From: Leadbetterella sp964563435
Lineage (GTDB): Bacteria > Bacteroidota > Bacteroidia > Cytophagales > Spirosomataceae
Direction of reading: 5' to 3'
DNA: 64,000 nucleotides
Assembly: GCA_964563435.1 (NCBI GenBank)
Contig: CAZLXI010000017.1
Span: forward strand, 22,056 to 86,055
Of the stretch, positions 36,438-45,312 are shown one piece after another. The notes below the pieces were generated by a model. That model ran no database searches and was not told the origin of the DNA. It saw only the letters and a program-made list of their open reading frames with translations. Position 1 is the first letter of the stretch. Every line of letters starts with the position of its first letter. A program made the position numbers and the translations under genes.

Positions 36438-37028
36438 ATGAGTAGCCGGATCAGAAGACAGGAAGACACGGAAAACTTCAAAAAAAAGGTATTGGATACC
36501 GCCCTTCTTTTAATGCATGAGGAGAACGACTGGTCTATGGTTTCGGTGAATAAAATAGCTTCCCTGATGAGATATACCCCACCCAACATTTACCATTATT
36601 TTGAGAGTAAGGATGATATCCTGTTTCAGTTGGGTTGCAGGGGATCTTCTATCCTCAATTCCAAATTCAGGGCAGTGGCTGAAAACGCGGAATGGACGCC
36701 CCGGGAAAAACTACTGCAAATAGGCGTGGCTTACTGGGATTTCTCTGTAGAACACGGCGAGCTTTACGATCTGATGTTTCATATAAAGCAGAAAAAATTA
36801 CCTAAAGAGCTTATATATAATAATATAAAAACCATACAAGGTATAATAAAAGAGGTAAATCCTGTCATCACCACTGACATGGAAGCATACAAAGTCTATA
36901 ATGGTTTGCACTGTGTATTGCATGGATTTATTTCCATAAAAAGAAATAACCGGATTCCCATAGACGATCATAACTACTTCAAAGTGCTTTTTGATGAGGC
37001 TTTGAGTAAGTTCGTGGAGCAGGTGTAA
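36438..37028 (+). CDS. TetR-family regulator
   Basis: 196 residues. The N-terminal HTH is clear (VLDTALLLMHEEN, then SVNKIASLMRYTPPNIYHYFESKDDI), and a helical ligand/dimer domain follows (about 75-190). It heads a run of an alpha/beta hydrolase and an MFS transporter on the same strand (gaps of 44 and 11 bp), which it probably represses or autoregulates with. Effector unknown. Confidence 0.92.
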   Translation: MSSRIRRQEDTENFKKKVLDTALLLMHEENDWSMVSVNKIASLMRYTPPNIYHYFESKDDILFQLGCRGSSILNSKFRAVAENAEWTPREKLLQIGVAYWDFSVEHGELYDLMFHIKQKKLPKELIYNNIKTIQGIIKEVNPVITTDMEAYKVYNGLHCVLHGFISIKRNNRIPIDDHNYFKVLFDEALSKFVEQV

Positions 37029-37072
37029 TAAACGATTCTCAGTAAATATTAACGATAACCCGTAAACGTTCT

Positions 37073-38038
37073 ATGAAAAGAGTACTTAAAAAAATCCTGA
37101 TCGGCCTCGTGGTCCTGGTGGCATTGGTCGCTATCGGCGGATTGATCCTTGCCTATCTTCCCGTTCCGTCACAAAACAGTAACAAAGGAATTACCCCCGG
37201 GCAGGCCACTGCTCTAAGAAAGGAATATACCGGCCCCCATCATCAGTTCACCACCACCGACGGAGAAACGATCTTTCTGAGAAGATGGGATCCGGATACC
37301 CTGAGTCCTGCAAAGAAAGACATCGCTGTTTTGATTTTTCATGGCATTACAGCCCATTCCGGAGCCTATAATATGGCAGGAGTCCCTATTTCTGCCGGAG
37401 GGTATACCACATTTGGTATGGATTGCAGGGGTCATGGATTATCCGGTGGTAACCGGGGTGATAATCCCGGCAGAGATCGCTGGGTAGCAGATTTAGCCGA
37501 GTCTGTCCAATATGTAAAGAGTCTCGGCTTTTCAAAAGTAGTGATCTTAGGGCACAGCCTGGGGGTAGCATCTGCGATATGTACCACTAACGCTATTCCC
37601 GATGAAATTTCCGGGTTAATATTACTCTCCGGAGCTTATGAAGGCAGAAAAGGACTTTCGAAACCTATCCCCTTCTTTAAAAAAGCCCGGATCCTTGCCA
37701 GTTCCGTATTCCGTCCCACTCACCCGGCCGTAGAATATTACAGGGAAGGAATGTCGGGAACGAGTGATACTCTTTTTACTTTCCGGTATACGCTCCGGTA
37801 TATGACCATGCTGGATGTAAAAACACTCCGTTTGCCCGAAAACATGAACATTCCCGTGCTGGTAGGTACCGGTGACAACGACGAACTTTTTGAAGTAGAA
37901 AAAGTGAGGGAGCTATATGACCTGGTTCCGGGTAATCAAAAGGAATTTGTAGTCCTGGAAAACACCACACATGCCGTTTTCCCTGTGGAAAGCTGGGAGC
38001 GACTGGTCGTTTGGCTGGATAAGACCTATACTCCCTGA
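37073..38038 (+). CDS. Membrane-anchored alpha/beta hydrolase (lysophospholipase-like)
   Basis: 321 residues. An N-terminal membrane helix (ILIGLVVLVALVAIGGLILAYL) is followed by an alpha/beta hydrolase: oxyanion-side motif IFHGITAHSGAY, nucleophile elbow GHSLG (about residue 164), acid in GTGDNDELF and His in NTTHAVFPVESW. The Serine aminopeptidase/monoglyceride lipase type (hydrolase_4) is closest. The anchor suggests an action at the membrane surface. It is co-transcribed with the MFS gene. Confidence 0.9.
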   Translation: MKRVLKKILIGLVVLVALVAIGGLILAYLPVPSQNSNKGITPGQATALRKEYTGPHHQFTTTDGETIFLRRWDPDTLSPAKKDIAVLIFHGITAHSGAYNMAGVPISAGGYTTFGMDCRGHGLSGGNRGDNPGRDRWVADLAESVQYVKSLGFSKVVILGHSLGVASAICTTNAIPDEISGLILLSGAYEGRKGLSKPIPFFKKARILASSVFRPTHPAVEYYREGMSGTSDTLFTFRYTLRYMTMLDVKTLRLPENMNIPVLVGTGDNDELFEVEKVRELYDLVPGNQKEFVVLENTTHAVFPVESWERLVVWLDKTYTP

Positions 38039-38049
38039 TCCTGCCCCGT

Positions 38050-39342
38050 ATGGAATCGCACCCGGACCTCCGCAAGTCATGGTATGTAGTAGGCATTCTG
38101 ACTCTGGCTTATGTATCCTCTTTTATAGACCGGCAAATCTTATCTCTCCTGGTAGAACCGATAAAAAGGGACCTGCAGATTTCCGATACGCAGATAAGCC
38201 TTTTAATGGGGCTTTCATTCGGTATTTTTTATACCCTTCTGGGCATTCCCATTGCCCGGCTGGCCGATCTGCGAAGCCGCAAACAGATCATTTCATGGGG
38301 CATTGGCCTGTGGTCGGTCATGACGGCCGTTTGCGGCCTGGCCGGTAACTACATTCAGCTCTTCCTTGCCCGTATGGGGGTGGGGGTGGGAGAGGCGGCA
38401 CTTTCTCCTGCTGCGTATTCCATGATCGCCGACCTCTTCCCGAAAAGCAGGCTGGCCATGGCCAACAGCGTCTATAACATGGGGATTTTCATTGGCTCAG
38501 GCTTGGCCTTCCTGATTGGAGGATTCGTGGTTAACCTGGTGAATGTGCACGAAATGTGGCATATACCCTTGTTTGGAAGTGTGTTCCCCTGGCAGGTGGT
38601 TTTCTTTTTTGTGGGCTTACCCGGCCTTCTCATCGTCTTCCTGATCTCCAGGATAAAAGAACCTGTCAGAAAAGTAAATGATGCTGAAAAAGCATCGGTT
38701 TCGCAAACCGTTTCTTACCTTCTGAAAAATGCTAAAACCTACCTCAACATTAACCTGGGTCTTGGCTTCTTAACCCTGGTAAACTATGCCAACGCCGCCT
38801 GGATCCCGTCGTTTTTTGTCAGAACCTACGGCTGGACCGCCTCAAAATCAGGAGCAGTCTATGGTCTTTTAATGTTTATATTCGGCACTTCAGGTTTATG
38901 GTTTGGAGGCCGGTTAGCGGATAAATTAACGCAGAAGGGATTCAAAGACGGACGTGTCAGAGCCTGCCTGTACCTGATGACAGCTCTTTTGGTTTGCTGC
39001 TGGATATTCCCGCTTATGCCGCATGGAGAATGGGCGGCCCTGGCGTTAATCCCGGTAGCCTTTTTTTCATCTTCCCCCCTTGGAGCCGGTACGGCAGCCA
39101 TTGCAGAGGTTACACCCAACCGCATGCGGGCAATGGCTTCAGCACTTTATTTATTTATGGTGAATATCTTAGGCCTGATCTTTGGTCCCCTGTCTGTTGC
39201 CTTATTAACGGATCACTATTTTCACGATACCGGTATGATCCGTTATTCTATATTGTTGGTGATGGTGGGCGGGATGATCGCCGCATTATTTTTCATGTAC
39301 TTATCCTTAAAACCATACCGGGAAATGGAGCGACCGGAGTGA
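38050..39342 (+). CDS. Major facilitator superfamily transporter
   Basis: 430 residues with about 12 membrane helices. It opens SWYVVGILTLAYVSSFIDRQILSLLVEPI, given here as a single-family mark of Spinster/sugar-phosphate-type MFS (SFIDRQ), with the loop motif GIPIARLADLRSRK after helix 2 (the MFS A-motif). The substrate cannot be told. It begins 11 bp after the hydrolase gene, so the hydrolase and transporter probably handle the same class of compound. Confidence 0.92.
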   Translation: MESHPDLRKSWYVVGILTLAYVSSFIDRQILSLLVEPIKRDLQISDTQISLLMGLSFGIFYTLLGIPIARLADLRSRKQIISWGIGLWSVMTAVCGLAGNYIQLFLARMGVGVGEAALSPAAYSMIADLFPKSRLAMANSVYNMGIFIGSGLAFLIGGFVVNLVNVHEMWHIPLFGSVFPWQVVFFFVGLPGLLIVFLISRIKEPVRKVNDAEKASVSQTVSYLLKNAKTYLNINLGLGFLTLVNYANAAWIPSFFVRTYGWTASKSGAVYGLLMFIFGTSGLWFGGRLADKLTQKGFKDGRVRACLYLMTALLVCCWIFPLMPHGEWAALALIPVAFFSSSPLGAGTAAIAEVTPNRMRAMASALYLFMVNILGLIFGPLSVALLTDHYFHDTGMIRYSILLVMVGGMIAALFFMYLSLKPYREMERPE

Positions 39343-39353
39343 GCCGGGGTAAT

Positions 39354-39417
39354 AAATCCAAGAAAGTTATAACTTTTTCGGAATGAAATCCGAAAAAGTT
39401 ATAACTTTCTTGGATTT
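39354..39417. repeat. Perfect 29-bp inverted repeat, 6-nt spacer
   Basis: Arms 39354-39382 and 39389-39417 are exact reverse complements (outer part aaatccaagaaagttataac, inner tttttcgga). It starts 12 bp after the MFS stop and overlaps the -33 box of the next gene's promoter. It may terminate the TetR-hydrolase-MFS transcript, act as an operator, or be a palindromic dispersed repeat. Confidence 0.92.
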
Positions 39418-39440
39418 CGTTCCCAAAAAATCTAATTTTG
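39410..39440 (+). promoter_or_regulatory. Candidate promoter for the AAA_14 ATPase gene
   Basis: TTG (39410-39412), 20 bp, then TAATTTTG (39433-39440). It supports translation from the ATG at 39461 rather than from the upstream in-frame ATG that sits in the loop of the inverted repeat. Confidence 0.65.
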
Positions 39441-39460
39441 AACTAAATCAGAACAAACTT

Positions 39461-40582
39461 ATGATAGATCGTATTTTAAGAGAACGGATACAATCCAAAC
39501 TTTTTAAAGGAAAAGCGATCATCCTCATGGGGGCGCGGCAGATTGGAAAAACCACCCTGCTTAAATCGGTTTTCGGCACCAGAGAAGATATTCTATGGTT
39601 AAACGGGGATGAAACAGACGTTCAGGAATTATTTGCTACCGCTTCTGCCACACGTTTAAAAGCATTTTTCGGTTCAAAAAAGATCATTGTTATCGACGAG
39701 GCTCAACGTATCAGGGATATCGGATTGCGAATGAAACTTATAACAGATTATATCCCGGAAGTACAGTTGGTAGCTACGGGAAGTTCGGCATTTGAACTTG
39801 CCAATCGCGTAAATGAACCGTTGACAGGCAGAAAATGGGAATACAAAATGTACCCTGTTTCATTTTCCGAGATGGTAAATCATCATGGCCTCCTGGAAGA
39901 AAAACGCCTGATTCCTCACCGGCTGGTATACGGATATTACCCGGAAGTGGTTACTCACCAGGGCGATGAGATCGAAATCCTGAAACATCTCTCTGACAGT
40001 TATTTATACAAAGACATTTTGGCCTGGGAACAGATACAAAAACCTGATAAATTGCTGAAACTCTTACAGGCCCTTGCTTTCCAGGTCGGTTCGCAGGTTT
40101 CTTATAATGAACTTGGGCAATTATGCGGCCTGGATTCTAAGACCGTGGAAAAGTACATTGTATTGCTGGAACAAACCTATGTGGTGTTTCGGTTGAGTTC
40201 TTTCAGCAGGAATTTGAGAAATGAACTTAAAAGCAGCAAAAAAATATATTTCTACGACAATGGGATAAGAAATGCCGTGATCACTAATTTCAACCAGGTA
40301 GAAAGCCGGGCAGATACCGGTGCCTTATGGGAAAATTATGTTGTTTCCGAACGGATCAAGTTTCTTAATTACTCCCAAAAATGGACAAACTACTGGTACT
40401 GGAGAACAAAAGAACAAAAAGAAATTGACTGGATAGAAGAGGCTGAAGGACTACTGGCCGCTTATGAGTTCAAATGGAATGCCCGGGCCAAAACAAAATC
40501 CCCCGGACTTTTCCTCAAAAGCTACCCCGGTAGTGATTTTAAGGTAATCAGCCCTTCTAATATAGAAGAGTTGTTGTTATAA
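39461..40582 (+). CDS. AAA_14/DUF4143 family ATPase
   Basis: 373 residues from MIDRILRERIQSKLF; 26 further codons are open upstream but lie in the repeat and promoter. Walker A is MGARQIGKTTLL (Lys about 33), Walker B IIVIDEAQRI, sensor ATGSSAFEL. The C-terminal DUF4143 part (about 190-370) has YFYDNGIRNAVI, GALWENYVVSERIKF and a PD-(D/E)xK-like WYWRTKEQKEIDWIEE. These ATPases are common, often horizontally moved and of unknown role. It is alone on its strand. Confidence 0.9.
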   Translation: MIDRILRERIQSKLFKGKAIILMGARQIGKTTLLKSVFGTREDILWLNGDETDVQELFATASATRLKAFFGSKKIIVIDEAQRIRDIGLRMKLITDYIPEVQLVATGSSAFELANRVNEPLTGRKWEYKMYPVSFSEMVNHHGLLEEKRLIPHRLVYGYYPEVVTHQGDEIEILKHLSDSYLYKDILAWEQIQKPDKLLKLLQALAFQVGSQVSYNELGQLCGLDSKTVEKYIVLLEQTYVVFRLSSFSRNLRNELKSSKKIYFYDNGIRNAVITNFNQVESRADTGALWENYVVSERIKFLNYSQKWTNYWYWRTKEQKEIDWIEEAEGLLAAYEFKWNARAKTKSPGLFLKSYPGSDFKVISPSNIEELLL

Positions 40583-40609
40583 CTGCACCGTATTCCACTT
40601 TTGCTCGCA

Positions 40610-41887
40610 CTACCCGGATTCTGTTATCGACTTCCGTCTGAAATACATCACCGAAAACAGCACCAGCACAAAATACGCTATACTTACCGCATACGAAATG
40701 GCAATAAAAAAATTCAGATTAGAGATGGAATGTTGAAAGAAGTTCTTATAAAACAGCACGCCCAGGCTTCCGAAATAAGCGTAATAGTCGGCCAGGGTGA
40801 TCATAAATCCTACCGTGCCCACATACTGAAAACTGGCCAGCATCCGTTCAAAATAGATGCTGTTGCACATGGAATAGGCCAGGTAGGCCCCGAAGCCCAC
40901 GGCGATCAGCCAAACGATGGCGCTCATTTGTCCTGTCTGAAATAAAAGCGTAGCGGCCGCAATAATGACCGCTCCCAGCAATAAAAGTCCCTGGATAATA
41001 TTAAACGCCCTGCGGTGATTCCTGACCAGCTGCATCGCCGCCATGATCAGCAGGATGGCAATGGCGATGGGGATCTCGGTTTGGATAAAGAGCTCCGGCT
41101 TTCCCGGGAAGCCCAGCTCCTTAAACATTTCGGGCATGAAATTATCCCTGAACTCGCGATAAGCCGTAAGAATACAGTAAGACACCACAAATAAGACCAT
41201 GCCGAATCCAAACTCTTTCATAAAGCTTTTCCGCTCTTCTTTACTCATCGGGAGCCTTTCGGCCCGGTCGCGTTTATCTGTATCGCCGGGGGGCGGCGCC
41301 TGGGCAAGAAACCAAACAAAAATCAGTAAGGGCCCATACATGATGGCATCGGCCAGAAACGGCATCCGGAACTCATCGGTGGTCAGGTTTTCCAGGACCC
41401 AGTTTCCTACTGTTTTGGCAAATCCCGAACCCACAATAAATGAGGCTGTCAGCGCCGCCACCAGGATATCCGTACTCCTTCTTCCTTCCAGGAAACCCAG
41501 GATCACCCCGTAAAACAGCCCCAGCGGCAGGCTGGCAAAAAACACAAAAATCAGGTTATACGGGGCCGGGGTGATTGAAAATAAAAACATACTGACCAGG
41601 GAAAGTCCGGTAAATATCAACAATCCCCCGGCCCTGCGCTCCGGCTTCATCTCCGACACGATCTTCACCCCGATGCCTTTCGATACCGCAAAGCCCAGCA
41701 CCTGAGCCGTGATGATCAGGATCTTGAAATGTACACCGAAAAAATACAGATCATCGTAGGTAGCAGCCGTGTAGGCCCGCCGGAACGGGTAAAAGCACAG
41801 GTAGGTACAAAATGCGGCCACGGCCGTAAAAAGTGTGGTGACCCAGGCGGGGCTATTCTCAAGCCGCGATCTTATCAAACTACTCAT
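40610..41887 (-). CDS. DUF5690 multi-pass membrane protein (MFS-like)
   Basis: 425 residues with about 12 membrane helices. The conserved start (FTAVAAFCTYLCFYPFRRAYTAATYDD) and DYYAYFGSLGVLFYKNFF are typical of the DUF5690 family of Bacteroidota, related to MFS sugar-phosphate carriers. Substrate unknown. Its ATG overlaps the TGA of the ParE-like toxin gene (ATGA), so it is the last gene of the toxin-antitoxin transcript. Confidence 0.87.
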   Translation of the reverse strand: MSSLIRSRLENSPAWVTTLFTAVAAFCTYLCFYPFRRAYTAATYDDLYFFGVHFKILIITAQVLGFAVSKGIGVKIVSEMKPERRAGGLLIFTGLSLVSMFLFSITPAPYNLIFVFFASLPLGLFYGVILGFLEGRRSTDILVAALTASFIVGSGFAKTVGNWVLENLTTDEFRMPFLADAIMYGPLLIFVWFLAQAPPPGDTDKRDRAERLPMSKEERKSFMKEFGFGMVLFVVSYCILTAYREFRDNFMPEMFKELGFPGKPELFIQTEIPIAIAILLIMAAMQLVRNHRRAFNIIQGLLLLGAVIIAAATLLFQTGQMSAIVWLIAVGFGAYLAYSMCNSIYFERMLASFQYVGTVGFMITLADYYAYFGSLGVLFYKNFFQHSISNLNFFIAISYAVSIAYFVLVLFSVMYFRRKSITESG

Positions 41888-42209
41888 TTAATTATTCTGT
41901 CTTCCCAGGATTGAGGATCACTCTTTCCATGGAATACTCCCATTAGCATTACTTTATCATCCTCATATAGGTAGTGAATCTGATGTTGTTCTCTAAACCT
42001 TCTTTCAAGATTTTCAACTGACGTCNNNNNNNNNNNNNNNNNNNNNNNNNNNNNNNNNNNNNNNNNNNNNNNNNNNNNNNNNNNNNNNNNNNNNNNNNNN
42101 NNNNNNNNNNNNNNNNNNNNNNNNNAAGATTTTCAACTGACGTCCCGAAATAATAACTACGGGCCTCCTCAATGTCGTAAAGAGCTTCTTCTGATATCCA
42201 TAAATTCAT
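41884..42209 (-). CDS. ParE/RelE-type toxin, interrupted by an assembly gap
   Basis: The N part reads MNLWISEEALYDIEEARSYY, then FGTSVENL, as in ParE. Beyond the gap the downstream part in the proper frame reads FREQHQIHYLYEDDKV, then MLMGVFHGKSDPQSWEDRI, the ParE core strands, ending TGA at 41884. The gap breaks the frame only because the 100 N are a placeholder. Removing the N and one copy of the 19-bp duplicate joins the two halves in frame, but the joined protein (about 70 residues) lacks roughly 25-40 middle residues of a normal ParE. So real sequence may be missing, or the toxin has a deletion. Confidence 0.7.
42026..42125. other. Assembly gap (100 N) flanked by a 19-bp duplicate
   Basis: Exactly 100 N. 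The 19 bases before it (aagattttcaactgacgtc) recur immediately after it. This is the mark of a scaffold join of unknown length, not of a biological feature. Confidence 0.95.
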
Positions 42210-42442
42210 TCCGTTGTGTTTATTTTTTCAAGAACTTCTTCCCACGAATAGAAGCGGGTCTGGCCACTGTTATACTTTTCTATTCGCTTATCCAGTTCTT
42301 TTTTGTGTGTGAATGGTAATTCCTCTTCGATCTCTCCTTCCCGGTAGCTTTCTGCCAATGCCTGAATCATTCTCAGCAGGCGCTCATCCGCTGAGTCAAT
42401 ATATTCCATTATCCGGATTTTTAACTTTGCCGTTGCATTCAT
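42206..42442 (-). CDS. Antitoxin of the ParE-type pair
   Basis: 78 residues, acidic and helical, ending FYSWEEVLEKINTTE, the SWEEV-type tail of addiction-module antitoxins that wraps RelE/ParE toxins. The stop overlaps the toxin ATG by 4 bp, as is usual for such pairs. No clear N-terminal DNA-binding fold can be assigned by eye, but autoregulation is typical of the class. Confidence 0.75.
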   Translation of the reverse strand: MNATAKLKIRIMEYIDSADERLLRMIQALAESYREGEIEEELPFTHKKELDKRIEKYNSGQTRFYSWEEVLEKINTTE

Positions 42443-42460
42443 AACTTTCAGGATTTAATT

Positions 42461-42488
42461 CAAAGATACAAAATATTTTATTCGAATA
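42461..42488 (-). promoter_or_regulatory. Promoter and possible operator of the toxin-antitoxin unit
   Basis: On the minus strand TATCTTTG (42468-42461) matches TAnnTTTG, 19 bp before the antitoxin ATG. A perfect 10-bp palindrome TATTCGAATA (42479-42488) lies just upstream, between the -7 and -33 positions, where a repressor of such a pair would bind. Confidence 0.5.
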
Positions 42489-42497
42489 TCTTATTCT

Positions 42498-43676
42498 TTA
42501 CAGATACTTCATGTACGTACTCAGGTCCTTATCCCCGCGCCCCGACAGGCCGATCACCACTTTTTCGGAGGGTCCGGCAGGTATATGTTTCAATGCCGCC
42601 AGTGCGTGCGCCGACTCTATCGCCGGAATGATGCCTTCGAGCCTGGCCAGCTCAAAACCGGCGTTCATGGCATCCTCATCAGTAATGGCCATGAATTTTG
42701 CCCGGCCGGTTTCCCACAGGTGGGCATGCAGCGGCCCTATGCCCGGATAGTCGAGCCCGGCCGATATCGAATGCGGCTCTACCACCTGCCCGTCTCCGGT
42801 CTGCATCAGCAGGCTCTTGCTCCCGTGAAGGATGCCCGGCTTTCCCAGAAAGGTGGTAGCGGCCGATTTACCGGAATCTACGCCCAGTCCGGCGGCCTCT
42901 GCAGCCACAATCTTCACGTTTTCGTCGTCCAGGAAATGATAAAATACCCCGGCAGCATTGGAGCCTCCGCCCACGCAGGCCACCACATAATCGGGTAGTT
43001 CGGAACCGGTTTGCTCCCGAAGCTGGCTCCTGATCTCTTCCGAAATAACCGACTGGAAGCGGGCCACCATGTCGGGGTAGGGATGCGGCCCCACCACCGA
43101 GCCGATAATATAGTGGGTATCCACCGGGTTATTGATCCAGTGCCGCATAGCTTCGTTGGTGGCGTCCTTCAGGGTTTTTGAACCGCTTCTGGCGGCCCTT
43201 ACCTCTGCCCCCAGCATCTTCATGCGGGCTACATTGGGCGCCTGACGCTCAATATCCACTTCCCCCATATACACTATACACTCCAGACCTTTCAAAGCAC
43301 ACATGGTAGCTGTAGCTACTCCGTGCTGGCCCGCGCCGGTTTCCGCCACGATCTTCTTCTTGCCTAAGCGTTCCGCCAGCAGGATCTGTCCTAACGTATT
43401 GTTCACCTTATGTGCACCGGTATGGTTCAGGTCTTCCCTTTTCAGGTATACCTGCGTGCCGTACTTTTCCGAAAGACGCCCCGCAAAAAACAGGGGTGTG
43501 GGTCGGCCTACATAATCCTTCAGCAATTGCTGAAACTCCGCCCGAAAGCCGGGGTCATCCATGATGCCAAGATAATTCTGTCTCAGCTCCTCCACATTCG
43601 GATAAAGCATTTCGGGGATAAACGCCCCGCCGAAATTTCCATAATAGCCCCGGTTGTCTACTGCGTACTTATTCAT
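42498..43676 (-). CDS. trpB: Tryptophan synthase beta chain
   Basis: 392 residues from MNKYAVDNRGYYGNFGGAFIPE. PLP-binding Lys in HTGAHKVNNTLGQ, phosphate loop VACVGGGSNAAGVF, and GLDYPGIGP and HALAALKHIP are all present. It condenses indole and serine to tryptophan. It is the last gene of trpC-trpF-trpB, 156 bp after trpF; trpA, usually next, is not here: the toxin-antitoxin pair follows instead. Confidence 0.98.
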   Translation of the reverse strand: MNKYAVDNRGYYGNFGGAFIPEMLYPNVEELRQNYLGIMDDPGFRAEFQQLLKDYVGRPTPLFFAGRLSEKYGTQVYLKREDLNHTGAHKVNNTLGQILLAERLGKKKIVAETGAGQHGVATATMCALKGLECIVYMGEVDIERQAPNVARMKMLGAEVRAARSGSKTLKDATNEAMRHWINNPVDTHYIIGSVVGPHPYPDMVARFQSVISEEIRSQLREQTGSELPDYVVACVGGGSNAAGVFYHFLDDENVKIVAAEAAGLGVDSGKSAATTFLGKPGILHGSKSLLMQTGDGQVVEPHSISAGLDYPGIGPLHAHLWETGRAKFMAITDEDAMNAGFELARLEGIIPAIESAHALAALKHIPAGPSEKVVIGLSGRGDKDLSTYMKYL

Positions 43677-43747
43677 TTTCTTTGTTTTATTAAGACCTTG
43701 GGGTTCTTCCAAGGCTACTTATATTTTGCCCCCCCAGGGAGAGAAAT

Positions 43748-43853
43748 AAGTTAAAAGATAAAAGTTAAAAACTAAAAGTTATGGTACATAAGTATATATA
43801 ATATGAAAGAAATATTCCGCAACTTTTCACTTTTAACTCTTAGTTTTTAACTT
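43748..43853. repeat. Imperfect 33-bp inverted repeat, copy 1
   Basis: Arms 43748-43780 and 43821-43853, with the core word agttaaaaactaaaagtt and its complement, around a 40-bp spacer containing ggtacataagtatatat. A related copy lies at 45313-45408. The right arm includes the last codons and stop of trpF. Confidence 0.88.
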
Positions 43854-44453
43854 AATAAACAGCTCCCGCACCGCCCCCACATCCTTCACCCCCGGCGAAA
43901 TCTCGTACCGGCTGTTTACATCAATACCGTAAAACCGGGGGTGCTCCAGTTTCAGGAGTTCCCCGACGTTATCATTGGACACCCCCCCTGCCACCAGAAA
44001 CGGCGTATTTCCTTCATAACCTGATAAAATATCCCAGTCAAACTTTCTTCCGTGCCCACCGTATCCGTGGCCTTTCGTGTCAAACAAAAAATAGTCAGCC
44101 ACCCCTTCAAACGCCTTCAGCTGCTCAAAATCAAAAGACGCCTCCACGGCAAAGGCCTTCAGAATTTTCAGCCCGGCTTTTTTTATTTCAGCACAATACT
44201 CCGGTGTTTCATCGCTGTGCAGCTGTACATAATCCAATCCGTATTGCTGAGCCAGTCGAAGTATATTTTCTATCGACTCTTTTACAAAGACTCCTGTTTT
44301 CCGTATCCCTTCAGGCAAAGCGGGCATCACAAAACCTTCTCCCACATACCGCGGTGAACGGGCGTAAAAGATAAATCCCATAAAGTCGGGACCAAGTTCC
44401 GCCACATCCCGGATATTCCCGGCATCCCGCATGCCGCATACTTTGATCTTCAT
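43833..44453 (-). CDS. trpF: Phosphoribosylanthranilate isomerase
   Basis: 206 residues. KVCGMRDAGNIRDV at the N terminus (catalytic Cys), YVQLHSDETPEYC, LVAGGVSNDNVGELL and GIDVNSRYEISPGVKD (catalytic Asp) identify TrpF, an (beta-alpha)8 barrel. The last residues (KLKTKS) and the stop codon are written by the inverted repeat that lies over the gene end, so the natural C terminus was probably replaced. It lies 19 bp after trpC. Confidence 0.97.
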   Translation of the reverse strand: MKIKVCGMRDAGNIRDVAELGPDFMGFIFYARSPRYVGEGFVMPALPEGIRKTGVFVKESIENILRLAQQYGLDYVQLHSDETPEYCAEIKKAGLKILKAFAVEASFDFEQLKAFEGVADYFLFDTKGHGYGGHGRKFDWDILSGYEGNTPFLVAGGVSNDNVGELLKLEHPRFYGIDVNSRYEISPGVKDVGAVRELFIKLKTKS

Positions 44454-44472
44454 AAGACTATTTCTTCTTATA

Positions 44473-45273
44473 CTATTCAGCTGCTACAGCCTCTATAAAT
44501 TCTCTTAAAGCCACTGCCGGGTCTGCCGTTTTCATAAAATTTTCACCCATCAGAAAGCCCTGATACCCCACGGCTTTCAATTGCATGACCGTCTTCGGCC
44601 GGCTGATGCAGCTTTCCGATATTTTCACCAGGGCTTCCGGCAGATGCGTGATCAAGTTCAGCGAAGCATTCACATTGTTTTCGGCAAAATTCTTCAGGTT
44701 GCGATTATTTACCCCGATAATGTCCACAAAGTCGAGGGGACTCCGGTCCAGCTCTTCCCGGTCATGGATCTCCAGTAAAACCTCAAGGTCCAGCTCCTTT
44801 GCCTTCCTGCTGAGGTGCACGATCTCCTCCGGCCTGAGATTGGCCGCAATCAGCAGGATCACATCCGCTCCCCATGCCCGGGCTTCATGAAGCTGGTATT
44901 CATCGATCATAAAGTCCTTGCGAAGCAAAGGCATAAACGTGCTCACTTCCCGTGCCTTCAGCAGGTCTTCCCGGCTTCCGCCGAAGAAATCCGTATCGGT
45001 CAGGACGCTGATGCCCGCTGCTCCGTTTGTGCCATAACCCGGTACAATAGCCTCTACGGAAGCCCCCGGATGGATCTCTCCCTTCGAAGGTGACTTCCGC
45101 TTAAATTCAGCGATAATCCCGGAGCTGTCTGCGGCGAGTAAGCGCTGCCTGAGGGACAGGGTCGGACGGTTATAATACGCCGACTTTTTCAACTCCTCCA
45201 CCGGCACTTCTGCCCGGGCTTTGGCTACCTCCTCCCGCTTATTCGCTATTATTTTATCTAAAATGGTCATCAT
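44473..45273 (-). CDS. trpC: Indole-3-glycerol phosphate synthase
   Basis: 266 residues (or 265 from the second Met). IIAEFKRKSPSKGEI (catalytic Lys), LLRKDFMIDEYQLHEARAWGADVILLI (given in the usual motif), IIGVNNRNLKNF and AVGYQGFLMGENFM are the IGPS motifs. It closes the indole ring before TrpB. It is the first trp gene seen on this transcript; trpD and trpE are not in the window. Confidence 0.97.
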   Translation of the reverse strand: MMTILDKIIANKREEVAKARAEVPVEELKKSAYYNRPTLSLRQRLLAADSSGIIAEFKRKSPSKGEIHPGASVEAIVPGYGTNGAAGISVLTDTDFFGGSREDLLKAREVSTFMPLLRKDFMIDEYQLHEARAWGADVILLIAANLRPEEIVHLSRKAKELDLEVLLEIHDREELDRSPLDFVDIIGVNNRNLKNFAENNVNASLNLITHLPEALVKISESCISRPKTVMQLKAVGYQGFLMGENFMKTADPAVALREFIEAVAAE

Positions 45274-45312
45274 TACGCAAAGATAGTGGATAGTTGTGAG
45301 GGAGAAACGGGT

